Below, piece after piece: positions 15,566-24,569 of a DNA stretch of 47,374 bases (the stretch's first letter is position 1; each line of letters begins with the position of its first letter). The stretch covers positions 1 through 47,374 of the forward strand of contig AEZC01000013.1 of the NCBI GenBank assembly GCA_000257205.1, in the 5' to 3' direction. This DNA is from Vibrio ordalii ATCC 33509 (GTDB lineage: Bacteria > Pseudomonadota > Gammaproteobacteria > Enterobacterales > Vibrionaceae). The translations under genes and the position numbers were made by a program. The notes under the pieces were generated by a model. It searched no databases, was not told the origin of the DNA, and saw nothing but the letters and a program-made list of their open reading frames with translations.

Positions 15566-16096
15566 ATGGAATATGATTATTCACCAAATCATCAACAAGA
15601 GAATCAAACACAGAGTGTTTTGAATGCTGTGTATGAAGAAAGAAGCTGTGAGGCCGATTTTCTGAGTTTTCGGTTAGCAAATGAGTTGTACGGGGTAGCA
15701 ATTCGAGATGTCGAAGAGATACGAGTATGGGAGGCTCCCACGCCAATCCCTCGCGCGCCTAGTTTTGTGAAAGGTGTGATTAATTTACGCGGCATGATTG
15801 TGCCTATTATTGATCTGCGCCTTCGATTTTATATGGCGGCTTGCGACTACTTGTCCACGACGGTCGTATTGGTGCTTCGCTCTATGCAACAAGATCGACC
15901 ACGCATCATGGGCTTAGTCGTTGATGCAGTCAGTGATGTGATTGGTCAGGGAGATAATGTGCTGTTTCCTGCCGTGGGTGAAACAACAGCCGCTGCGTAT
16001 TCGCTCGGTTTGCTCAATGTTGGCGAAGAGGTCATGTCACTGCTCGATACCCAAGGGCTCCTTGATATGCACCGAATTCTGAGTGAGGAACCCTGA
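15566..16096 (+). CDS. cheW: CheW coupling protein, first copy
   Basis: A 176-aa CheW domain with an unusual 25-30 residue N-terminal extension rich in Gln, Asn and Glu before the domain proper starts at DFLSFRLANELYGVAI. The family core ITNLRG-type motif is GVINLRGMIVPIIDLRLRF (near residues 70-88). It links receptors to CheA in the array. AGAGAAGAG lies just before the ATG. The stop codon overlaps the start of the second cheW by one base (TGATG), so translation is probably coupled. Confidence 0.93.
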   Translation: MEYDYSPNHQQENQTQSVLNAVYEERSCEADFLSFRLANELYGVAIRDVEEIRVWEAPTPIPRAPSFVKGVINLRGMIVPIIDLRLRFYMAACDYLSTTVVLVLRSMQQDRPRIMGLVVDAVSDVIGQGDNVLFPAVGETTAAAYSLGLLNVGEEVMSLLDTQGLLDMHRILSEEP

Positions 16097-16590
16097 TGGC
16101 TAAACAAGAGTTTCTCAGTTTCGTGCTGGATAACGAAGAATATGCGGTACCAATCCTAGAGGTTCGAGAAGTTCGCGGCTGGAGTCATGTGCGCTCTGTG
16201 CCCAATGCACCAGATTACTTAGTTGGTTTACTCAATATCCGCGGGGAATATGTACCGATTGTTGATCTTCGAATTCGCTTTCATCTGCCCCCTGCACAGA
16301 TTGGAGCTACAACAGTTGTTGTTGTTTTGAATGACGCGCAACGCAATCCGCTCGGCATTATTGTCGATGGTGTTTCAGAAGTGTATGACTTAGCTGCTGA
16401 AGAGATAAAACCTGTACCAGCCTTGTCCATCACGGTTGTACCACAGTTTATGAAGGGAATTGCTAGTGTGGCTAACGGCCATTTGCTCCTAATTAATATC
16501 GAGACCCTTTTTGATGTACCTGGGTTAAATCAGACATTTGTAGAAGACGTTATTTTGAGAGGGAATACTCATGGCATTTTGGAACCGTAA
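16096..16590 (+). CDS. cheW: CheW coupling protein, second copy
   Basis: A 164-aa CheW domain, beginning directly with [23 protein letters not shown] and carrying [19 protein letters not shown] near residues 48-66. It resembles the preceding protein but is clearly diverged and lacks its N-terminal extension. Two different CheW proteins in one block suggest separate pairing with the two receptors encoded here, or alternation in a single array; this is inference. It starts within the stop codon of the first cheW and its own last 20 nt overlap the start of the receptor gene, pointing to tight translational coupling. Confidence 0.93.
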   Translation: MAKQEFLSFVLDNEEYAVPILEVREVRGWSHVRSVPNAPDYLVGLLNIRGEYVPIVDLRIRFHLPPAQIGATTVVVVLNDAQRNPLGIIVDGVSEVYDLAAEEIKPVPALSITVVPQFMKGIASVANGHLLLINIETLFDVPGLNQTFVEDVILRGNTHGILEP

Positions 16591-18589
16591 ACCAGAACCA
16601 AAAAAATTTGTTGAGCAGATAGAAGATCCATTGGTCGATGAGAATGAAGGGCTTTCTAATCAGCAGCTTCTTTCTGCACTTAATGCAGCAAAAACCGCAT
16701 TGATGATGATTGACCGAGATTTTAAAATCACCTATCTCAATAAGCAATCATTGATTTTACTTAAGCAGCATGAAGTGCTTTTTCAAAGCGTATGGCCGGG
16801 TTTTAAAGCAGAAGAGTCGTCATTGATTGGATACTGCATTGATGGATTTCATGTCAATCCACAACATCAACGCCAAATGTTGTCGAACCCAGCAAATTTA
16901 CCATTCACCACCACGATTAATATCAAAGGGGTAAAAATTGAACTGAATGTTGGTGCCATTATTGATGAAGACGGTACTTATATCGGGAACACATTAGAGT
17001 GGCGAGATGTGACCGAAGAGTTACTCAAAGAACAAGAAATTGGCCGTTTGGCTTCAGCCGTCGAAGGGATGACAACCAACCTGATGATGGCCGATAAAGA
17101 GGGTGTTATTCAATACTTAAACCCTTCATTGACCAAGCTGATGCGTACAAGAGAAAGTGAGTTGAGGAAGGTACTGACAAGCTTTGATGTCAATAATCTG
17201 GTCGGGCAAAGTATTGATATATTTCATAAAAACCCGGGACATCAACGTAGTATTATTGCCAACCCTGATCGCTTGCCATTTTCATCCAACATCAAAGTTG
17301 GGGCGCTGCAATTTAATTTAACTTGTATTGCGATGCGCAATCACAAAGGGGAATACATTGGCCCTGCATTGCAATGGATAGATATTACCGAGCAACAAGA
17401 TGGTCAGCGTCAAGTTGAGAGTTTGATTCAAAAAGCGATTGCTGGTCAACTGAACGAACGTATTGATACCTCGTTATACAGCGGATTTATGCGAGAGCTC
17501 GGAGAGGGGATCAATAACTTGCTCGACACGTTAGTTTCACCATTGGCTCAGTGCATTGATGTCATGAGCAAAGTGGCGGATGGCGATTTGAATACCAAAA
17601 TGGAAGAAGGTAGCCAAGGCGAGTTTGGGCAGCTGCAAAATGCAGTTAATACGTCCATTGCTAACCTGCGCGGTATGGTCGAAAAAATCACCATCTTATC
17701 GGCTAGAGTCGCCACGGCGTCAACTGAAATCGCGCAAGGTAATAATGACTTGAGCCAACGAGTGGAAGCTCAAGCATCCAATTTAGAAGAAACCGCCGCG
17801 AGTATGGAAGAGATGACCGCGACCGTGCGTCAAAATGCAGATAACGCCAAGGGTGCGAACGATCTGGCGGGTGATGCTGCTAAAAAAGCCAGTAAAGGTG
17901 GTGAAGTGGTGGGGCAAGCGATCTCGGCCATGTCAGAAATTAATCGTTCAAGTAAGAAAATCGCCGATATTATTGGTGTGATTGATGAAATCGCTTTCCA
18001 AACCAATCTATTGGCCTTAAACGCAGCCGTCGAAGCAGCAAGAGCTGGGGAGCAAGGGCGTGGATTTGCTGTTGTGGCTGGAGAGGTTCGAAACCTTGCG
18101 CAGCGCAGTGCAGCGGCGGCAAAAGAGATCAAAGGGCTGATTAAAGATAGTGTTGAGAAAGTAGAAGAGGGCTCGCGTTTAGTCGATGAGTCAGGAGCAA
18201 CATTGAATGAGATTGTGGACGCTGTGGCAAAGGTGTCTGATCTCATCGCCCAAATTGCAGCATCAAGTATTGAACAATCGACGGGCATTGACGAAATCAA
18301 TCGTGCAATTACAGCCATGGATGAGATGACGCAACAAAATGCTTCTCTTGTTGAACAAACCTCCGCGGCGAGCCAATCGTTGAAAGACGAAGGGAAAGAG
18401 CTGATTAGCTTGATGAGCTATTTCACCACCGATGACAACATCAAAACGTTCGAGCCCCAAAACACCGCCATCTCCGCCCGTCAACCCAAACCCAAGACCA
18501 AGAAAGTGGTAGGCATTAGATCCACCAATAAAGTTGCCAATTCTAGGCTCAACCTCAATGAGGATGGAGATGAATGGGAAGAGTTCTAA
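16571..18589 (+). CDS. Soluble PAS-type chemoreceptor with C-terminal tether
   Basis: A 672-aa methyl-accepting chemotaxis protein with no signal peptide or membrane segment, so it should be cytoplasmic. Two PAS-like modules occupy about residues 30-150 and 155-275. Each ends in a similar block ([26 protein letters not shown]), and each has a [10 protein letters not shown] / [10 protein letters not shown] repeat, so they look duplicated. A HAMP-like segment (near 320-375) leads to the signalling hairpin with the highly conserved tip [20 protein letters not shown] (near 476). The protein ends in EWEEF, matching the W-x-x-F pentapeptide that tethers CheR and CheB in other systems. GAGGGAAT precedes the ATG. 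A bound cofactor (haem or flavin) is possible but cannot be assigned from sequence. Confidence 0.93.
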   Translation: MAFWNRKPEPKKFVEQIEDPLVDENEGLSNQQLLSALNAAKTALMMIDRDFKITYLNKQSLILLKQHEVLFQSVWPGFKAEESSLIGYCIDGFHVNPQHQRQMLSNPANLPFTTTINIKGVKIELNVGAIIDEDGTYIGNTLEWRDVTEELLKEQEIGRLASAVEGMTTNLMMADKEGVIQYLNPSLTKLMRTRESELRKVLTSFDVNNLVGQSIDIFHKNPGHQRSIIANPDRLPFSSNIKVGALQFNLTCIAMRNHKGEYIGPALQWIDITEQQDGQRQVESLIQKAIAGQLNERIDTSLYSGFMRELGEGINNLLDTLVSPLAQCIDVMSKVADGDLNTKMEEGSQGEFGQLQNAVNTSIANLRGMVEKITILSARVATASTEIAQGNNDLSQRVEAQASNLEETAASMEEMTATVRQNADNAKGANDLAGDAAKKASKGGEVVGQAISAMSEINRSSKKIADIIGVIDEIAFQTNLLALNAAVEAARAGEQGRGFAVVAGEVRNLAQRSAAAAKEIKGLIKDSVEKVEEGSRLVDESGATLNEIVDAVAKVSDLIAQIAASSIEQSTGIDEINRAITAMDEMTQQNASLVEQTSAASQSLKDEGKELISLMSYFTTDDNIKTFEPQNTAISARQPKPKTKKVVGIRSTNKVANSRLNLNEDGDEWEEF

Positions 18590-19434
18590 CTGATAGCCAT
18601 CCAATCATGATGAACAATGATCAAGAATTTGAATTCACCGAGAAGGATTTCAAATTCATCCAGTGGTTTATGCATAAAACGGCCGGCATTTACTTGTCGG
18701 ATGCGAAGCGAGCGATGGTTTACGGCCGTTTGAGTCGTCAGATGCGTCGGCGGGGGATTCAGCGTTTCTGTGATTACAAGGAGCTTATTGAGCATAATGA
18801 GCAAGAGCGGATCCACTTCATCAATGCGTTAACGACTAACAAAACCCAGTTTTTTCGCGAGTATCACCACTTTGAATTTTTGGAAAAAGTGTTGCTTGAT
18901 GAGTGGCGATCACAGGGCGTGCGTTATCCTAAAATTTGGTCTGCTGGCTGCTCTAGCGGTGAAGAGCCATACAGTTTTATTGCGTCGCTATACAGCAGCG
19001 GTTTATTTGATTTCGCGGACAATGTTGATATCTACGCGACAGATTTAGACACACAGGTTTTGGCACATGCACAAGCGGGCATTTATACCGATGAGGCCGT
19101 GGTTACTATTCCGCAGCACTATCTCAAAAAGTGCTTTGTAAAAGGGCGCGGTATCAAACAGGGAAAAATTAAAATCGCCAGTCAATTGCAACGTTTTGTC
19201 CATTTTCAGCAACTGAATTTATTATCTCCTTGGACATTACCTAAGAATTTAGACCTCATTTCGTGCCGAAACGTGATGATCTACTTTGATAAACCCACTC
19301 AGGAGGCTTTGATTGAAAGATTCCATAAGTGGTTGAAACCGAATGGGATTTTATTCCTGGGTCATTCAGAAAGTGTGGGGCGCTGTGCTGATGTTTTTCA
19401 TCATCTCGGCCACACCATTTACGTAAAAAAATGA
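18574..19434 (+). CDS. cheR: CheR receptor methyltransferase
   Basis: A 286-aa S-adenosylmethionine-dependent glutamate methyltransferase. The N-terminal helical domain is followed by the SAM site [15 protein letters not shown] (near 120-134), the acidic loop [14 protein letters not shown] and the catalytic-domain motif [15 protein letters not shown] (near 225-239). The start at 18574 lies inside the receptor gene (16-base overlap) with GGAG four bases and AGGA nine bases upstream. A start at 18607 (MMNNDQEF) would lack any ribosome-binding site but would match the shorter N-terminus of some relatives, so the first 11 residues are uncertain. It probably methylates the receptors encoded on either side and may dock on the EWEEF tail of the first. 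Confidence 0.92.
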   Translation: MGRVLTDSHPIMMNNDQEFEFTEKDFKFIQWFMHKTAGIYLSDAKRAMVYGRLSRQMRRRGIQRFCDYKELIEHNEQERIHFINALTTNKTQFFREYHHFEFLEKVLLDEWRSQGVRYPKIWSAGCSSGEEPYSFIASLYSSGLFDFADNVDIYATDLDTQVLAHAQAGIYTDEAVVTIPQHYLKKCFVKGRGIKQGKIKIASQLQRFVHFQQLNLLSPWTLPKNLDLISCRNVMIYFDKPTQEALIERFHKWLKPNGILFLGHSESVGRCADVFHHLGHTIYVKK

Positions 19435-19444
19435 GGAACAAGTA

Positions 19445-20086
19445 ATGACCTCGTTGGCGATGCATTTGGCAACAGATAATCGGAATTTCAGCCGATTTTA
19501 TCATCCCCAACAAAAAGTGGATTGGGTAAAGGTTTTGCCCGGTGGGTTGTATTGTACGACTAGACAAGAGGTGATTTGTACTGGGCTCGGTTCTTGCGTA
19601 GCAGCTTGTATATGGGATCAAGAGGCTATGCTAGGAGGAATGAATCATTTTTTACTACCTTTTGATCAGCATTCGCAAATTGATCACTGGCATCCTGATG
19701 ACATTACCTCTACCGCCTCTCGTTATGGTTGCTATGCGATGGAGCTACTGATTAACCAATTGATCAAAATGGGGGCTGAGCGTCAGCGCTTACGAGTGAA
19801 ACTCTTTGGTGGAGCACAAATGCTGGGTTTTAAAGCCATGGTTGGCCAGAAAAACATAGATTTCATCAAAAACTATGTTGAGCAAGAACGGCTTATTGTC
19901 GAAGCCAGTGACTTGGGTGGTGAAGAACCGAGAAAAGTCATTTTCGAACCTATGATAGGTAAAGTGTGGCTAAAAAGAATTCCATTGACTGAAGTGAGTC
20001 GATTAAGTTTTAAAGAAAAGATTTATGCCACGCAGTTGGAGCGTAAAACACGTAAACAGAGTGGTGGTGTGGAGTTATTTAAATGA
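19445..20086 (+). CDS. cheD: CheD receptor glutamine deamidase
   Basis: A 213-aa CheD. The catalytic cysteine is C51 in [12 protein letters not shown] and the histidine is H68 in GGMNHFLLP, both in the expected order and spacing; KLFGGAQML (near 118-126) is another family motif. CheD converts specific receptor glutamines to glutamates, preparing methylation sites, and in some species serves adaptation with CheC. No CheC gene is present here. The protein ends GGVELFK, nearly the same as the end of the membrane receptor two genes downstream. GAGGAACAAG precedes the ATG. The stop overlaps the cheB start by four bases (ATGA). Confidence 0.92.
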   Translation: MTSLAMHLATDNRNFSRFYHPQQKVDWVKVLPGGLYCTTRQEVICTGLGSCVAACIWDQEAMLGGMNHFLLPFDQHSQIDHWHPDDITSTASRYGCYAMELLINQLIKMGAERQRLRVKLFGGAQMLGFKAMVGQKNIDFIKNYVEQERLIVEASDLGGEEPRKVIFEPMIGKVWLKRIPLTEVSRLSFKEKIYATQLERKTRKQSGGVELFK

Positions 20087-21126
20087 AAAAAATCAAAGTT
20101 CTGATTGTTGATGATTCCCCCGTTTTTAGAGCACTACTCTGCGAGCTGATTAATAGCGACCCGATGCTGGAGGTGGTTGCAATGGCACAAGATCCTTATC
20201 AAGCTCGAGATCTTATCAAGCTGCATAACCCGGATGTGCTAACGCTAGATATTGAAATGCCAAAAATGAATGGCGTCCAATTTCTCAAAAATATCATGCG
20301 GTTACGCCCTATGCCGGTAGTGATGATTTCAACCTTGACCCAGCATGGTGCGCAAGCCACTTTAGAAGCATTAGAGCTTGGTGCGGTGGACTACTTCCCT
20401 AAACCATCGGTCGAAAACACGGCTGAAATGGCAAGTTATAGGGAACTGGTGAACGACAAAATAAAAATGGCGGCAGGGGCGAACGTCGTTCAATCCCATC
20501 ATTCAACGGCGGTTAATCAGGTTGATCTGATGGTTGCTAGCCATCACGAGGCGCGTTATCAGTTGATCGCAATTGGAGCCTCAACGGGCGGGACGGGAGC
20601 ATTAAAAAGCATCTTCTCTGTTTTACCTGCAGGGTTGCCACCGATTGTGATCACTCAACATATCAGTGCGATGTTTACTCGTCCCTTTGCCGAGCGTTTG
20701 AATCTTTGTAGCGCCGTAGAGGTGAGAGAGTTGTCCGTCAACCAAGCGCCTTTAGTGAATGGATGCGCTTATGTTGCTCCCGGAGATAAGCATCTGATGG
20801 TGATAAAAAAAGGCACTCACCTTTACTGTCAAGTTGACGATAGACCTGCGGTCAATCGTCATAAACCCTCGGTAGATGTGATGTTTGATGCAGTTGCCGA
20901 AAATGTGGGAGATAAAGCCATTGGTATCTTATTAACCGGGATGGGTAAAGATGGAGCACAAGGGATGCTCAAAATGAAGTTGTGTGGTGCATTGACTTTA
21001 GCTCAAGACGAAAAAACATCAGTAGTGTGGGGAATGCCCAAAGCGGCAGTAGAGATTGGCGCAACACAGAATATCAAAGCATTAAATGCCATACCACAAT
21101 GGATTTGTGATGAGCTCTATCGCTAG
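20083..21126 (+). CDS. cheB: CheB receptor methylesterase/response regulator
   Basis: A 347-aa two-domain enzyme. The N-terminal receiver has the phosphoacceptor D56 in [13 protein letters not shown] linker (about 125-155) leads to the C-terminal methylesterase with the catalytic triad S167 (GASTGG), H193 (TQHIS) and D290 (MGKDGAQG). CheA phosphorylation would activate it to remove methyl groups added by CheR, providing adaptation. It starts within the cheD stop codon (ATGA overlap), which indicates translational coupling. Confidence 0.95.
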   Translation: MKKIKVLIVDDSPVFRALLCELINSDPMLEVVAMAQDPYQARDLIKLHNPDVLTLDIEMPKMNGVQFLKNIMRLRPMPVVMISTLTQHGAQATLEALELGAVDYFPKPSVENTAEMASYRELVNDKIKMAAGANVVQSHHSTAVNQVDLMVASHHEARYQLIAIGASTGGTGALKSIFSVLPAGLPPIVITQHISAMFTRPFAERLNLCSAVEVRELSVNQAPLVNGCAYVAPGDKHLMVIKKGTHLYCQVDDRPAVNRHKPSVDVMFDAVAENVGDKAIGILLTGMGKDGAQGMLKMKLCGALTLAQDEKTSVVWGMPKAAVEIGATQNIKALNAIPQWICDELYR

Positions 21127-21170
21127 TGCTGTCTCATTAAATAAGCTCAAAATAGATAAGCAAGGAATGG

Positions 21171-22349
21171 GTGATGATAAATAAAACAGTGACACCAAAG
21201 GCAAAATATATTTTAGCTTTAGTTTTGCAGCTAATGGCCCTTTTTGCCGTCATGCTTCACTCCCCTAATTTATGGAGCATGGGGCTAATGATTTTTGTGG
21301 CAGCAATACCTTGGCTAGTATTGTCCATGAATTTTAGTGAACAAAACAAAGCTAAAGCCAAACAAAATAAGGTTAGAGATGAGTCCACTCTTGAAACGCA
21401 GCAACATCTACAGAGCATTGCAAAACTGTTCAAAGAGACGCTACCTAAAGTGAGTAGCCCTTTAACCATGCAGCATAGCGTGATTGAAGGTTCAGTAGAG
21501 ACATTAAATAACGCATTTTTTGGCTTGCAAGATATCAGTGAAAAACAGAGTCACGTTTCCAGTACCTTGGTCAATAACTTATTGGCAAACCAGGGCAGCG
21601 AATATGATCTCACCACCGTATTGCCAAGAACAGAAGCGATTATTGATGGCTTTGTACAAATTCTGATTGATATTTCGGAGAAAAGTATTTCGGCGGTACA
21701 CAGCATTCACGATATGTCAGAAAAATTGGATATGGTCTTTAAATTGTTAAATCAAGTGAGAAGCTTATCGGAACAGACCAACTTATTGGCGCTGAATGCG
21801 GCGATTGAAGCGGCGCGAGCGGGGGAGGCGGGTCGCGGTTTCGCGGTAGTAGCTCAAGAGGTACGTGATTTGTCGGTTAAAGCAAGAACGCTGAATACCA
21901 AAATTGAATCCGAGATTAATGTTGCGCAACAAACGGTACAGCAAGCCAATAAAACCGTTGGCGATATGGCATCAATAGACATGACTCACGTTATTGAATC
22001 GAAACAGAATGTAGACCATATGCTGCGTGGTGTTCAACAAGTGAATATAGAAATAGAGCAAGAAGTGCAAAAAATTCAAGAGCTAGGACAAGAATTAACC
22101 CAGCAAGTGAGCAATGGTGTTCGAGCTCTTCAGTTTGCTGACATAGTGGTTCAGCAAAGTGATTATGCGCATGCGTCAATTGATTATTTGCAGGAAGCAA
22201 ACGAGCTATTGAACGCTTTACTAACACAAAGTATGACCAAAGCAGCATGGATAGAACAATTTAACCAATTGACAGAACGCCTGCACAATCGAAGTGGCCC
22301 CGCCGCAATCCAAACCAATATGGATGAAGGCGAAGTCGAGCTTTTCTAG
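21171..22349 (+). CDS. Membrane-anchored chemoreceptor without a periplasmic sensor domain
   Basis: A 392-aa methyl-accepting chemotaxis-type protein. Two hydrophobic segments (about residues 12-30 and 34-52) are separated by only a few residues, so there is practically no periplasmic domain and no HAMP is evident. The cytoplasmic part carries the signalling tip [20 protein letters not shown] near residue 200. The coiled-coil arms are short and somewhat unusual compared with canonical receptors. It ends GEVELF. With no external domain it may sense membrane state or a cytoplasmic input, or act as a structural partner for the soluble receptor; none of these can be chosen from sequence. AAGGAATGGGTG precedes the start; the ATG at 21171 and the next ATG (one codon on) are both possible. 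Confidence 0.88.
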   Translation: MMINKTVTPKAKYILALVLQLMALFAVMLHSPNLWSMGLMIFVAAIPWLVLSMNFSEQNKAKAKQNKVRDESTLETQQHLQSIAKLFKETLPKVSSPLTMQHSVIEGSVETLNNAFFGLQDISEKQSHVSSTLVNNLLANQGSEYDLTTVLPRTEAIIDGFVQILIDISEKSISAVHSIHDMSEKLDMVFKLLNQVRSLSEQTNLLALNAAIEAARAGEAGRGFAVVAQEVRDLSVKARTLNTKIESEINVAQQTVQQANKTVGDMASIDMTHVIESKQNVDHMLRGVQQVNIEIEQEVQKIQELGQELTQQVSNGVRALQFADIVVQQSDYAHASIDYLQEANELLNALLTQSMTKAAWIEQFNQLTERLHNRSGPAAIQTNMDEGEVELF

Positions 22350-22360
22350 GAGGAAGTACG

Positions 22361-22660
22361 ATGAGTATAGAAACAGAAATAGATAGCAATACGAAGCGAA
22401 TTACTATCGCGATTGAGGGTGCTTTTGGCTTTAATCTAGTTAAAGAATTTCGTAATAGCTATTCACCGTATCGAGGTTTTCGATTCACCATCGACTTGCG
22501 TAAGGTGGACTATATTGACAGTGCTGGCCTTGGCATGCTGCTCAATATGCAGAAATATCTTGAGCAAAGTGATGGCATGATCCGAATTACTAATACGTTA
22601 CCTCAAATAAGAAAAGTCTTACTGATTTCTCGGTTTGATAAAAAATTTAGTATCGAATAA
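22361..22660 (+). CDS. STAS-domain anti-sigma-factor antagonist
   Basis: A 99-aa single STAS domain with an intact phosphoacceptor loop YIDSAGLGMLL (near residues 51-61), so unlike the STAS protein at 12682 it keeps a serine after the aspartate. It is encoded 18 bases before a REC-PP2C-HATPase regulator. By analogy with HsbA/HsbR of Pseudomonas and CrsA/CrsR of Shewanella it should be the substrate of that regulator: phosphorylated by the HATPase kinase, dephosphorylated by the PP2C domain. In those species the switch controls anti-sigma factors and RpoS- or c-di-GMP-linked outputs. The downstream target here is unknown. GGAGGAAG precedes the ATG; it lies 11 bases after the receptor gene. Confidence 0.9.
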   Translation: MSIETEIDSNTKRITIAIEGAFGFNLVKEFRNSYSPYRGFRFTIDLRKVDYIDSAGLGMLLNMQKYLEQSDGMIRITNTLPQIRKVLLISRFDKKFSIE

Positions 22661-22678
22661 TGTTTAAGGAGTGAGCCG

Positions 22679-24367
22679 ATGCGCGTAACGATCGTTGATG
22701 ACCATAAATCGAATAGGGAACTGTGCCGGTTCATCTTATTGCCTATTGCTGAGCATATAGATACCTTCGAAAATGGCGCTGATGTTGTTGAGGCGATGCT
22801 CGTCATGGACGTCTTACCCGATGTTATCTTGTTGGATGTGATGATGCCAGTTAAAGATGGTTTCACCACCGCAAAAGAGATCCGTGACTCTTTTCCAAAT
22901 CACCATATCCCAATTATATTTTTAACAGTGCTTGATGATCATGATTCATTTGAACGCTGCTTATCGCTGGGCGATGATTTTATTCTTAAACCCGTAGAGC
23001 GAAGCGTACTGCTCGCCAAAGTGCAGGCACATTACCGTATTGTGAAAATGCATAATGAAGTCACTCAACAGCGAGATAAACTCAATTATTTCAATGAACA
23101 AGTACAATATGACTACGCCATCGCCGAATCCATTTTCACCAACTTAATGGAGGAGATGAGTGCAAAAGTCAGCAATATCTATGGCATCAGTTATATCTCA
23201 ACACCTTCGACCATTTTTAATGGTGATCTTATCATTGTGGCGAACCGGCCTTATGGTGGCGTCTACATCATGATCGCCGATGCCACTGGGCATGGATTAC
23301 CTGCCGCGATTTCAACGATCCCTGCCACGCGTACTTTTTTTTCAATGGCTGAAAAAGGGATGTCGCTTGGCGAAATGGTTGCTGAGCTTAATAATGCTCT
23401 GGTGAAGTTCTTACCTGCCGGAATGATGCTTGCAGCAAGTGTGTTTGAAATACGGGCCAACGGCTTCGAGGTTTCGTGGTGGGGAGGCGGCTTACCAGAT
23501 GGCTATTTGCTAGATGAAGAGAGCAATATCATTCGCCGTCTCGTTTCCACACATATGCCGCTAGGAGTGCTGGAAGCAGATGAATTTGAGGTGAATTTGG
23601 TTCATCTCAAATTAAAGCCTAACCAAACTATCCTCTGCTATACCGATGGTATTACCGAAGCGATGAATGAAAACGGGGAGCAATTTGGCCAGTTGCGACT
23701 CGAACAAGTTCTGCAACGAAATGATAAGACGAGAATTCCAGATTTGTACGATGAAGTGTGCCAGTTTTCCAATCGTGGCCACGGTGATGATTTATCGATT
23801 CTTTCGATGTCGTTTCCCATTACCAACGATAATGAGGTATTGGAACCGGAAAAAAATCAATTTCTTAGCCAGATACCGATGCAGAGCCAACTCTTTTTTC
23901 CGGCTTCAATTCTTAAAAAGATTTCAATTATGATTGAGATGCGCAACCTTGTTCGCGGTTTTATCAGTGGTGGTGCGCATCTCGATCTCGTGTGTTCTGT
24001 ATTGTCCGAACTGTTTGCCAATGCAATTGAGCACGGGTTACTGAAATTGGATTCTTCGCTAAAAGACGATCCGGATGGATTTCTTACTTTTTATCAACAA
24101 CGTGAAGAGTGTATGGAGGAGTTAGATGAGCATCTATGGGTTAAATTAGATATCGATTACAACCCCAAGTTGGAACACGTCATTTTTTCACTCGAGCATA
24201 ATGGCGAAGGCTTTGACTATCAGCATACGGTTTTGGACAACAACCAAGCGCATGGACGAGGAATTATTTTGGTCTCTGAATTGTGTGAGTCATTGGAGTA
24301 TTCAAAAAATGGTTGTGCTGTTAAAGCGACTTACGCTTTTAACAGTACACATGATTTTCCGACATAG
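22679..24367 (+). CDS. Partner-switch regulator: receiver + PP2C (SpoIIE) phosphatase + RsbW-like HATPase
   Basis: A 562-aa three-domain protein. Residues 1-120 form a receiver with phosphoacceptor D53 (ILLDVMMPVKDG) and LKPVER for the conserved lysine. A coiled linker precedes a PP2C/SpoIIE phosphatase domain (about 170-380) with the metal ligands in FNGDLIIV, IADATGHGLPAA and GHGDDLSIL. The C-terminal serine-kinase-type ATPase domain (about 425-555) has an N box SELFANAIEHGLL near 444 and AHGRGIILV. The same protein thus can phosphorylate and dephosphorylate an antagonist; receiver phosphorylation presumably tips the balance, as in HsbR and CrsR. The obvious partner is the STAS protein 18 bases upstream. 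AAGGAG precedes the ATG. It may link the chemotaxis kinase to gene expression, an inference from operon structure. Confidence 0.92.
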   Translation: MRVTIVDDHKSNRELCRFILLPIAEHIDTFENGADVVEAMLVMDVLPDVILLDVMMPVKDGFTTAKEIRDSFPNHHIPIIFLTVLDDHDSFERCLSLGDDFILKPVERSVLLAKVQAHYRIVKMHNEVTQQRDKLNYFNEQVQYDYAIAESIFTNLMEEMSAKVSNIYGISYISTPSTIFNGDLIIVANRPYGGVYIMIADATGHGLPAAISTIPATRTFFSMAEKGMSLGEMVAELNNALVKFLPAGMMLAASVFEIRANGFEVSWWGGGLPDGYLLDEESNIIRRLVSTHMPLGVLEADEFEVNLVHLKLKPNQTILCYTDGITEAMNENGEQFGQLRLEQVLQRNDKTRIPDLYDEVCQFSNRGHGDDLSILSMSFPITNDNEVLEPEKNQFLSQIPMQSQLFFPASILKKISIMIEMRNLVRGFISGGAHLDLVCSVLSELFANAIEHGLLKLDSSLKDDPDGFLTFYQQREECMEELDEHLWVKLDIDYNPKLEHVIFSLEHNGEGFDYQHTVLDNNQAHGRGIILVSELCESLEYSKNGCAVKATYAFNSTHDFPT

Positions 24368-24394
24368 TCTAATACCGAACAGATGAAGAGATTA

Positions 24395-24407
24395 TTTACA
24401 CTGTAAA
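24395..24407. other. parS2 centromere site 5
   Basis: TTTACACTGTAAA, an exact consensus match, lies 28 bp past the regulator stop codon in the 202-bp gap before the FapA-family gene. It is the parS2 site furthest from the origin in this window, about 18.5 kb away. Confidence 0.85.
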
Positions 24408-24569
24408 GTTCATGTTGGACTCATTTTTTCGTTTATTTTTCGGTTGTATGGTTAGTTTCGTCGTGACTAAGTGATGTAGCCCTTAATTTGGTTGTCTAAA
24501 GATTTAGTCCATACGGTAAATTGTATACACTGCCATACGAATGGAATCTAACCATATGGGTTAAGTAGT

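Noticed and set aside
17830..18318. 162-codon leftward frame opposite the soluble receptor
   Set aside because: Shadow of the receptor signalling domain; Ala/Ser-rich as expected from antisense of that region.
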